The translations under genes and the position numbers were made by a program. Below are positions 1-5,907 of a stretch of 5,907 nt of DNA, piece by piece. The DNA is from Methylophilaceae bacterium UBA6140 (GTDB lineage: Bacteria > Pseudomonadota > Gammaproteobacteria > Burkholderiales > Methylophilaceae). Numbering within the stretch: the stretch's first letter is position 1; each line of letters starts with the position of its first letter. The stretch lies in the NCBI GenBank assembly GCA_002423265.1, contig DIVE01000111.1, positions 10,413 through 16,319 on the forward strand, read 5' to 3'. The notes under the pieces were generated by a model that worked only from the letters and a program-made list of their open reading frames with translations, did no database searches and was not told where the DNA came from.

Positions 1-770
1 TGATGTGCTGGCCGCCGGCACCGGATGCGCGATAGGTGTCGATACGCAAGTCGGCGGGATTGATGCTGACTTCGATCGAATCGTCCACCTCGGGATACAC
101 CGAAACGCTGGCAAACGAAGTATGCCGGCGATTGCCGGAATCGAACGGTGATTTGCGCACCAGCCGGTGCACGCCGGATTCGGTTCTCAGGTAACCATAG
201 GCATACTCGCCGCTGACCTTGAGCGAAGCGCCCTTGATGCCGGCGGTGTCACCTTCGGTTTCTTCCAGCACCTCGACCTTGAAGCCACGGCGCTCGCAAT
301 AGCGCAGGTACATGCGCAACAGCATGGAAGCCCAGTCCTGCGCCTCGGTACCGCCTGAGCCGGACTGAATGTCGATGAAGCAGTTGTTACCATCCATCGA
401 GTTGGAAAACATGCGGCGGAATTCCATCTCGGCGACACGTTTTTCTATTTCTTTCGTGTCTTCGTCGATACTGAGCAGCGTATCGTCATCGTTTTCTTCG
501 CGCGCCATCTCGAACAAATCACGCCCGTCACGCACGCCGCTTTCGACTGCAAGCAGGCTGTTGACGATAAATTCCAGTTCCCGGCGCTCTTTGCCGAGTT
601 TCAGCGAGCGCTCGTTGTCGTTCCAGATATTGGGGTCTTCGAGCAGCTGGCTGACTTCTTGCAGACGTTGTTGCTTGCTCTCGAAGTCAAAGATACCCCC
701 GTAGCGCTTGGCTGCGTTCCGCGAGGTCGTGCAGGCGATGACTGATCTGATTGAGTTGCTCGGCTTCCAT
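1..770 (-). CDS. prfB: Peptide chain release factor 2 (RF2), 5' part, with programmed +1 frameshift
   Basis: RF2 recognises UGA and UAA stop codons in the ribosomal A site and triggers peptide release. The minus strand from ATG at 770-768 reads 27 codons ([20 protein letters not shown] and on to LRGYL) to an in-frame TGA at 689-687, and resumes one base later as [12 protein letters not shown]. The joined frame stays open to base 2, giving 256 residues. The SPF anticodon-like tripeptide lies at about residues 206-208 (bases 151-143). The GGQ catalytic motif, in the context [10 protein letters not shown], is at about 252-254 (bases 16-8). E. coli RF2 has these at nearly the same positions in a protein of about 365 residues, so roughly 110 C-terminal residues lie outside the window. 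The start lacks a strong Shine-Dalgarno; GGAA about 11 bases upstream is the best candidate. In many betaproteobacteria lysS follows prfB; that cannot be seen here. Identification is very secure. Confidence 0.97.
686..701 (-). promoter_or_regulatory. prfB: prfB programmed +1 frameshift site (autoregulatory)
   Basis: On the minus strand the sequence is CGGGGGTATCTTTGAC. It contains a Shine-Dalgarno-like GGGGG run, three bases, the slippery CTT codon, and the in-frame TGA followed by C. This matches the known bacterial RF2 recoding signal (AGGGGG TAT CTT TGA C in E. coli) with one difference, C for A before the G run. In the known mechanism, scarce RF2 lets the ribosome pause at TGA and slip +1 to read GAC, so full-length RF2 is made only when it is needed. 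The reading frame beyond the slip is intact and matches RF2, which confirms the signal is functional rather than a sequencing error. Confidence 0.96.
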
Positions 771-810
771 TGATTCTGTTATTCCGCTTTTGATTGATTC
801 AAAAGGCGTA

Positions 811-839
811 ATTATACATTAAGCGCGCTTTCTGGCCGC
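811..839 (-). promoter_or_regulatory. Putative prfB promoter (-10 TATAAT)
   Basis: The minus strand carries a perfect TATAAT at 816-811. This would start transcription near 804 and give a leader of about 33 bases before the prfB ATG at 770. The region 17 bases upstream (839-834, GCGGCC) is a poor -35 element, so the call rests on the -10 hexamer and its position. Confidence 0.45.
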
Positions 840-878
840 AGCATCCGCCATGTCCTATCCATTGCGATGCCATCTATT

Positions 879-908
879 CTGAAAATAAGGTGTCAGTTTT
901 GTTAAAAT
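879..908 (+). promoter_or_regulatory. Putative extended -10 promoter for the first pstS
   Basis: TAAAAT at 903-908 is preceded by TG plus one base (900-902), giving the extended -10 pattern TGTTAAAAT. A fair -35 candidate, CTGAAA, lies at 879-884 with an 18-base spacer. Transcription would begin near 915, leaving a short leader that contains the ribosome binding site at 928-932. No complete Pho box is seen; a single half-site-like GTGTCAG occurs at 890-896. Confidence 0.45.
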
Positions 909-927
909 GCATTATTGCCAACATTTC

Positions 928-932
928 AGGGG
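928..932 (+). promoter_or_regulatory. Ribosome binding site deciding the first pstS start
   Basis: AGGGG at 928-932 is followed by five bases (TTTTC) and then ATG at 938. This favours ATG 938 over the in-frame GTG at 890, which has no comparable site and lies upstream of the likely transcription start. Confidence 0.75.
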
Positions 933-937
933 TTTTC

Positions 938-1972
938 ATGCGATCCGAACCGAACCAAGCAGAATCAACAGTAGCATCAATCTCCCGCAAACTGGGCACT
1001 TGCCTTATGCTGTCAGCGGTTGCTTTGGGCATCAGCGCCTGCTCCGGCGAACAGGCCGAAACCCGGATTGTCCGTATCGACGGCTCCAGCACCGTATTCC
1101 CGATTACGGAAGCGGTTGCGGAGGAATTCCAGATCACCACCCGCATCAAAACCACAGTAGGCATTTCCGGTACCGGCGGCGGTTTCAAGAAGTTCTGCCG
1201 TGGCGAAGTCGATATGACCCAAGCCTCCCGTCCCATCCTGCACGAGGAAATGGAAGCCTGCAAAGCGGCCGGCATCGAATACATCGAACTACCAATTGCC
1301 TACGATGCGCTGACTGTGGTCATCAACCCGCAGAACGATTTCGTCACCAGCATGACCGTGGATGAGCTGAAAAAGATGTGGGGACCGGAGGCACAAAATG
1401 TGATCAAGAGCTGGAACCAGGTCAACCCCGCCTGGCCCGACCGTCCGCTGAAACTGTTCGGCGCCGGTTCCGATTCCGGCACTTTCGATTACTTCACCGA
1501 AGCCATCATGGGCAAGGCCAAGTCCAGCCGTGGCGACTTCACCGCATCGGAAGACGACAACGTCATCGTCAAGGGTGTCGCCGGCGACATCGGCGCTATC
1601 GGTTACTTCGGGTTTGCCTACTTTGCAGAAAACCAGCAGGCGATCAAGGCTGTGCCCATCGTCGCAAAAGCCGGCGGCGAGGCGGTTTCGCCTTCTGAAG
1701 AAAACGTCCGCAACGGCAGCTATCAGCCGCTTTCCCGTCCGCTGTTCATTTACGTCAATGCAGCATCGGCGGAAGCGCCTGAAGTGAAATCCTTCGTCGA
1801 CTACTATCTTGAACATTCCACAGAGCTTATTCAGGAAGTCAAATTCATTCCGCTGCCGGATAACGAGGTCACTGCCGTCATCGAGCACTGGCAAGCCAGG
1901 AAAACCGGCACCGGCTTCGGTGGCGAACCGGAGGTCGGCGTCAAGATCGAGGATCTGCTGAAACGTATCTGA
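938..1972 (+). CDS. pstS: PstS-family phosphate-binding lipoprotein (first paralogue)
   Basis: Periplasmic phosphate-binding component of the Pst ABC importer, 344 residues. The N-terminus is a lipoprotein signal: a basic stretch, a hydrophobic segment at about 19-34, and the lipobox I-S-A-C with the lipidated Cys at 35. Ser follows the Cys, not the Asp that retains lipoproteins in the inner membrane, so outer-membrane sorting is possible. PstS motifs are DGSST at 48-52, SGTGGGF at 77-83, ASRPI at 96-100 and [12 protein letters not shown] at 175-186. These resemble the SphX-like branch of PstS more than E. coli PstS. Cys87 and Cys108 could form a disulfide. It is clearly a paralogue of the next gene, with no gaps over the central region. 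A terminator follows, so it probably forms its own transcription unit. Whether it feeds the downstream PstCAB, senses phosphate, or binds another oxyanion cannot be told from sequence. Confidence 0.93.
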   Translation: MRSEPNQAESTVASISRKLGTCLMLSAVALGISACSGEQAETRIVRIDGSSTVFPITEAVAEEFQITTRIKTTVGISGTGGGFKKFCRGEVDMTQASRPILHEEMEACKAAGIEYIELPIAYDALTVVINPQNDFVTSMTVDELKKMWGPEAQNVIKSWNQVNPAWPDRPLKLFGAGSDSGTFDYFTEAIMGKAKSSRGDFTASEDDNVIVKGVAGDIGAIGYFGFAYFAENQQAIKAVPIVAKAGGEAVSPSEENVRNGSYQPLSRPLFIYVNAASAEAPEVKSFVDYYLEHSTELIQEVKFIPLPDNEVTAVIEHWQARKTGTGFGGEPEVGVKIEDLLKRI

Positions 1973-1981
1973 CCATATCCG

Positions 1982-2000
1982 GCCAGCAAGTCTGGCTGGC
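1982..2000 (+). repeat. Small inverted repeat just after the first pstS
   Basis: GCCAGC (1982-1987) and GCTGGC (1995-2000) are perfect reverse complements separated by seven bases. The hairpin has no T run and sits between the stop codon and the strong terminator. It may protect the transcript 3' end or be incidental. Confidence 0.4.
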
Positions 2001-2007
2001 AAGCCTC

Positions 2008-2038
2008 AAAAGCCCTGACAGCAATGTCAGGGCTTTTT
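2008..2038 (+). terminator. Rho-independent terminator after the first pstS
   Basis: A perfect 13-base stem, AAAAGCCCTGACA (2008-2020) with TGTCAGGGCTTTT (2025-2037), closes a GCAA tetraloop of the GNRA type and ends in a run of five T (2034-2038). It lies 35 bases after the stop codon at 1970-1972. The run of A on the left arm means it could also act on the minus strand, although no minus-strand gene ends there. It separates the two pstS genes transcriptionally. Confidence 0.92.
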
Positions 2039-2077
2039 CATGCCTGTTTCAATCCCGGATAACGACTAACTGACTAT

Positions 2078-2111
2078 TTGTCACAAAACCGTCATCTTCA
2101 GTCATTAAAGT
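2078..2111 (+). promoter_or_regulatory. Pho box and -10 of the second pstS promoter
   Basis: The 18 bases at 2078-2095, TTGTCACAAAACCGTCAT, match the PhoB consensus CTGTCATAWAWCTGTCAY at 15 of 18 positions: two half-sites 11 bases apart with an A-rich spacer. A third half-site, CAGTCAT, follows at 2099-2105, ten bases after the second. A -10-like TAAAGT lies at 2106-2111, ten bases after the 18-base box, the spacing known for PhoB-activated promoters where the box replaces the -35. This predicts induction of the pst genes by PhoB under phosphate starvation. Confidence 0.82.
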
Positions 2112-2120
2112 GGCTCCGTT

Positions 2121-2137
2121 ATCGCAAAACATGCGAT
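2121..2137 (+). repeat. Inverted repeat in the leader of the second pstS
   Basis: ATCGCA (2121-2126) and TGCGAT (2132-2137) are perfect reverse complements around a five-base loop. They sit at the expected 5' end of the transcript, shortly after the predicted start site near 2118. A near-direct repeat overlaps it (GCAAAACAT at 2124-2132 and GCAAACAT at 2138-2145). A stabilising 5' stem or a second protein site are both possible; function is unknown. Confidence 0.35.
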
Positions 2138-2177
2138 GCAAACATTCCGTGCTTTGCTGAAAGTTACTTTTAATGAT

Positions 2178-2182
2178 GGAGG
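2178..2182 (+). promoter_or_regulatory. Ribosome binding site deciding the second pstS start
   Basis: GGAGG at 2178-2182 is followed by five bases and ATG at 2188. Two in-frame ATG codons at 2173 and 2176 abut or overlap this site and cannot use it, so 2188 is the start. This also gives a clean signal peptide. Confidence 0.88.
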
Positions 2183-2187
2183 TTGTA

Positions 2188-3186
<999 letters not shown>

Positions 3187-3207
3187 TCAAGAGCATTTCA
3201 GACTCTC

Positions 3208-3236
3208 GGACTGGAGCGATTTCCTCGCTCCAGTTT
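3208..3236 (+). terminator. Intercistronic hairpin between pstS and pstC (weak or partial terminator)
   Basis: ACTGGAGCGA (3210-3219) pairs perfectly with TCGCTCCAGT (3225-3234) around a five-base loop; two G-T pairs could extend the stem. Only three T follow (3234-3236) before GACG, so full termination is unlikely. Such hairpins after a binding-protein gene are known in other ABC operons to give more binding protein than permease, through partial termination or mRNA 3' end protection. That role is inferred here. Confidence 0.6.
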
Positions 3237-3265
3237 GACGTCTTACATTACAAATCCGTTACAAT
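3235..3265 (+). promoter_or_regulatory. Possible internal promoter before pstC
   Basis: TTGACG (3235-3240) differs by one base from the -35 consensus, and TACAAT (3260-3265) by one base from the -10 consensus. The 19-base spacer is longer than the optimum of 17, so any activity is expected to be low. If real, it would give a basal level of PstCAB that does not depend on the Pho box upstream. Confidence 0.3.
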
Positions 3266-3282
3266 ACGAGAGTTAAATCAAC

Positions 3283-4230
3283 GTGAATACGGTCAACCAA
3301 GTGTTAAAAAATCCTATGGATATGCAGATCAGCGATCGCCTTGCCAAAAACTTCCGGCGTAATTTGATAGAGCGTGGCATCGAGTTCATACTGATGCTGG
3401 CAGCCCTTTCCGCCGTGTTCATTACCATCGCCATCGTTGCCATCCTGCTGTATGAATCCTTCGCTTTCTTTGAGCATGTCTCTCTCGTCGAATTTTTCAC
3501 CGATACCCAGTGGACGCCACTTTTCGAAGATGCCCATTACGGCATCATGCCGCTGGTCGCAGGCACGCTGACAACATCGGCAATCGCATTGATGGTGGCA
3601 GTTCCGATAGGCACCATTGGTGCCATTTATTTGTCGGAGTTCGCTTCGCACAAAACACGTGAGACCGTGAAGCCGATTCTGGAACTGCTGGTCGGCGTGC
3701 CTACCGTGGTATTCGGTTATTTCGCGCTGCTGTTCGTTACGCCGCTGTTGCAGAAATTTATCCCCGGCCTGCCTGCATTCAACATGCTGGGCCCGGGCAT
3801 TGTCATCGGCATCATGATCATCCCCTACATTGCCTCTGTCGCAGAAGACGCCATGCGTGCGGTACCGATGAGCATGCGTGAAGGTTCCTACGCCATGGGC
3901 GCCACACGTTTCCAGACTGCGATTCGCGTTGTGACCCCTGCCGCCGTCTCCGGCATCATCGCCGCATACATTCTGGGCATCTCGCGTGCCGTCGGTGAAA
4001 CCATGGTAGTGGCGATTGCCGCAGGCCAGCAACCTACGCTCACCTTCAACCCGATGGAAGGCGCGGCCACCATCACCGCCTATATTGTCCAGGTGGCGAT
4101 GGGTGACTTGCCGCATGGCAGTATCGGTTATCAAAGTATTTTCGCCGCAGGTCTGGTGCTGATGCTGATGACGCTGTTCTTCAACGTACTGGGCCACATG
4201 TCCCGCAAGAAATTCCGTGAGGCTTACTAA
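3283..4230 (+). CDS. pstC: PstC, phosphate ABC transporter permease
   Basis: One of the two inner-membrane channel subunits of the Pst importer, 315 residues from the GTG at 3283. About six membrane segments can be read, at roughly 33-57, 90-117, 132-156, 172-190, 221-245 and 285-310, with an extended loop after the first. The cytoplasmic EAA-type loop that docks on PstB is at about 187-220 (AEDAMRAVP, REGSYAMGATRFQ), followed by SRAVGETM, typical of PstC. The start is uncertain: GAGAG at 3268-3272 is ten bases before the GTG. In-frame GTG 3301, ATG 3316 and ATG 3322 are alternatives without better binding sites, and all lie before the first membrane segment. pstA begins three bases after the stop, so the two are translated from one mRNA. 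Confidence 0.95.
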   Translation: MNTVNQVLKNPMDMQISDRLAKNFRRNLIERGIEFILMLAALSAVFITIAIVAILLYESFAFFEHVSLVEFFTDTQWTPLFEDAHYGIMPLVAGTLTTSAIALMVAVPIGTIGAIYLSEFASHKTRETVKPILELLVGVPTVVFGYFALLFVTPLLQKFIPGLPAFNMLGPGIVIGIMIIPYIASVAEDAMRAVPMSMREGSYAMGATRFQTAIRVVTPAAVSGIIAAYILGISRAVGETMVVAIAAGQQPTLTFNPMEGAATITAYIVQVAMGDLPHGSIGYQSIFAAGLVLMLMTLFFNVLGHMSRKKFREAY

Positions 4231-4233
4231 ATC

Positions 4234-5175
4234 ATGAATAAACAAGCTTCTGCACTACACAACCTCGACGAAGTGAGGGCGATGATCAAGCGTCACAAGA
4301 TGAATGATCAGATCTTCTCCATCATTGGTCTGATCGCCCTGATGGTCGGCCTGCTGACCCTTCTGATATTGTTCATCGACCTCGTCATGGATGGCTATCC
4401 CAAACTATTCTCCTGGGACTTCTACACCAACTTCCCTTCGCGCCGTGCCGCTAATGCAGGCCTGCTCTCGGCCTGGGTCGGCTCTGCGCTGGTGATGATC
4501 GTGACTTTCATTTCCGCAGTGCCGATGGGTATCGCCGCCGGGATCTACCTGGAAGAATACGCACCGAAAAACTGGTTCTCCGATTTCATCGAGATCAACG
4601 TAACCAACCTGGCTGGCGTACCTTCCATCGTTTACGGCCTGCTGGCGCTCGGCCTGTTTGTCTACATTCTCGACCTCGGCCAGAGTATCGTCACCGCCGG
4701 TCTGACGTTGGGTCTGCTGATATTGCCGGTGGTGATCGTCGCCACGCGCGAGGCGATTCGCGGCATTCCCGTGGCCATCCGCGAAGCGGCCTATGCCGTT
4801 GGCGCGACCAAATGGCAAGTGGTCTACCACCATGTGCTGCAATACTCGATCGGCGGCATTCTGACCGGTGTCATCATCGGTATGGCGCGGGCCATCGGCG
4901 AAACCGCACCTATCATCACGATCGGCGCGCTGACTTTCATCGCCTTCCTGCCACCTTCTCCCGTGACGTCGACAGCACCCTTCCTCAACTTCGACTGGCT
5001 GACATCCGGCTTCACCGTATTGCCGATTCAGATGTTCAGCTGGCTGTCGCGGCCGAGTGCAGATTTCCATGTCAATGCGGCCGCTGCCGGTGCAGTGATT
5101 ATCGTCGTCACGCTGCTGATGAATGCGATGGCGATCAGAGTGCGCTACAAAATGCGCAAGAAGATCAAATGGTAA
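4234..5175 (+). CDS. pstA: PstA, phosphate ABC transporter permease
   Basis: Second channel subunit, pairing with PstC in the inner membrane; 313 residues. A hydrophilic N-terminus of about 26 residues precedes some six membrane segments at roughly 27-50, 77-105, 126-146, 151-171, 208-230 and 287-307. The PstB-docking EAA loop is seen at about 172-202 (REAIRGIPVAIREAAYAVGA, then TKWQ), followed by MARAIGETAP, a hallmark of PstA. A C-terminal basic tail (RYKMRKKIKW) faces the cytoplasm by the positive-inside rule. GAGG at 4219-4222, inside the end of pstC, is 11 bases before the ATG. That spacing is long, so translational coupling to pstC, whose stop ends three bases upstream, may assist initiation. 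Length and motif order are normal for the family. Confidence 0.96.
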   Translation: MNKQASALHNLDEVRAMIKRHKMNDQIFSIIGLIALMVGLLTLLILFIDLVMDGYPKLFSWDFYTNFPSRRAANAGLLSAWVGSALVMIVTFISAVPMGIAAGIYLEEYAPKNWFSDFIEINVTNLAGVPSIVYGLLALGLFVYILDLGQSIVTAGLTLGLLILPVVIVATREAIRGIPVAIREAAYAVGATKWQVVYHHVLQYSIGGILTGVIIGMARAIGETAPIITIGALTFIAFLPPSPVTSTAPFLNFDWLTSGFTVLPIQMFSWLSRPSADFHVNAAAAGAVIIVVTLLMNAMAIRVRYKMRKKIKW

Positions 5176-5225
5176 ACCGGCAAGCCACGCCATCCTCACT
5201 AATTACGAATATTCAGGAATAAACC

Positions 5226-5907
5226 ATGGTTACAGTGACTAGCCCGATCAAAGCAGAATCCCGCAATCTGAATTTCTTCTATAACGGCGGCAATCAAGCG
5301 CTGAAGAACATCAGCATGCCTCTGTATGAAAAGAAAATCACCGCACTGATCGGCCCATCCGGCTGCGGAAAATCGACTTTTCTGCGCTGCTTCAACCGCA
5401 TGCACGACCTTTATCCCGGCAACAAATATGAAGGCCAGATCGTCATGCACCCGGACAACACCAATGTGCTGGCCAATGGCGTCGATCCGATCGAAGTCCG
5501 CATGCGCATCAGCATGGTGTTCCAGAAACCCAACCCTTTCCCCAAATCCATCTACGAAAACGTCGCGTATGGCCTGCGCGTCCGCGGCGAGCGCAACAAA
5601 CGCATCGTTGACGACAAGGTGGAAGAAGCGCTGAAAGGCGCTGCGATCTGGAACGAAGTAAAGGACCGCCTGCACGACCTCGCCTTCAACCTTTCCGGCG
5701 GCCAGCAACAGCGTTTGTGCATTGCCCGCGCATTGGCGACCGACCCCGAGATCATGCTGTTCGACGAACCGACCTCAGCGCTTGACCCGATCGCTACCGC
5801 CAACATCGAAGAATTGATGTCGGAGCTGCGCAACAAACTGACGATTCTGGTCGTTACCCACAACATGCAACAAGCGGCACGTATCTCCGACTACACCGCC
5901 TACATGT
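5226..5907 (+). CDS. pstB: PstB, phosphate ABC transporter ATPase, 3' end beyond window
   Basis: ATP-binding subunit that powers phosphate import by PstCA at the cytoplasmic face. The frame is open from ATG 5226 to the window edge, 227 codons; the family is usually about 255-260 residues, so roughly 30 are missing. All ABC motifs are present: Walker [10 protein letters not shown] at 43-51, Q-loop Gln100 in [10 protein letters not shown], signature LSGGQQQRL from 156, Walker B IMLFDEP with Asp180 and Glu181, D-loop SALD at 184-187, and the H-loop His212 in [13 protein letters not shown]. The QKPNPFP and THNMQQAAR strings are characteristic of PstB rather than other ABC ATPases. AGGA at 5215-5218 lies seven bases before the start. 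It follows pstA by 50 bases with no visible terminator, so it belongs to the same operon; phoU is the expected next gene. Confidence 0.97.
   Translation, partial: MVTVTSPIKAESRNLNFFYNGGNQALKNISMPLYEKKITALIGPSGCGKSTFLRCFNRMHDLYPGNKYEGQIVMHPDNTNVLANGVDPIEVRMRISMVFQKPNPFPKSIYENVAYGLRVRGERNKRIVDDKVEEALKGAAIWNEVKDRLHDLAFNLSGGQQQRLCIARALATDPEIMLFDEPTSALDPIATANIEELMSELRNKLTILVVTHNMQQAARISDYTAYM

Noticed and set aside
687..689. In-frame TGA in prfB suggesting a pseudogene or sequencing error
   Set aside because: It sits in the canonical RF2 +1 frameshift context and the reading frame beyond is intact RF2 through SPF and GGQ.
167..704. Plus-strand open frames opposite prfB (167-358 and 369-704)
   Set aside because: They lie antisense to secure RF2 coding sequence; the serine-rich product at 369-704 reflects the complement of acidic and lysine codons.
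890..908. Pho box upstream of the first pstS (GTGTCAG, four bases, GTTAAAA)
   Set aside because: Only the first half-site resembles the consensus; the second matches poorly and coincides with the -10 element.
890..937. Upstream GTG start at 890 for the first pstS
   Set aside because: It lacks a good ribosome binding site and overlaps the putative promoter, and it would push the lipoprotein signal 16 residues inward. ATG 938 has AGGGG at ideal spacing.
2173..2187. ATG codons at 2173 and 2176 as the start of the second pstS
   Set aside because: They abut or overlap the GGAGG site that serves ATG 2188.
5176..5225. Possible extra element between pstA and pstB
   Set aside because: The 50-base gap shows only the pstB ribosome binding site; no hairpin, promoter or small gene is visible.

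Overview
The window carries one ordinary chromosomal locus. The start of a release factor 2 gene (prfB) lies on the minus strand. Divergent from it, on the plus strand, is a high-affinity phosphate transport (Pst) locus in the order pstS-pstS-pstC-pstA-pstB. The protein sequences, the moderately GC-rich codon use and the SphX-like type of phosphate-binding protein fit a Gram-negative proteobacterium, most likely a betaproteobacterium. That placement rests on how the proteins look to me, not on a search.

Region by region: positions 1-770 (minus) hold the first 256 codons of prfB, cut off by the window edge just after the GGQ catalytic motif. The gene has the classical autoregulatory +1 frameshift site at codon 28. 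Positions 771-937 are a divergent intergenic region with a TATAAT-type promoter toward prfB and an extended -10 promoter toward the first pstS. Positions 938-1972 encode a predicted PstS lipoprotein, followed by a strong rho-independent terminator at 2008-2038. Positions 2039-2187 hold a good Pho box with a third half-site, a -10 element, and a leader with a small inverted repeat. Positions 2188-3186 encode a second PstS paralogue, this one with a cleavable signal peptide. A hairpin with only a short T run follows, then pstC (3283-4230), pstA (4234-5175) and pstB (5226 to the window end, missing roughly its last 30 residues).

Together the genes encode an ABC importer. PstS binds phosphate in the periplasm, PstC and PstA form the inner-membrane channel, and PstB hydrolyses ATP. 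In characterised bacteria the same complex reports phosphate status to PhoR/PhoB through PhoU, whose gene may lie just beyond the window. The notable architecture is two tandem PstS paralogues, estimated by eye at 60-70% identical, that differ in anchoring (lipoprotein versus soluble) and in upstream control (no convincing Pho box versus a strong one), with a terminator between them. I see no undescribed system, mobile element, CRISPR array or RNA gene. No gene-free stretch exceeds 300 bases.
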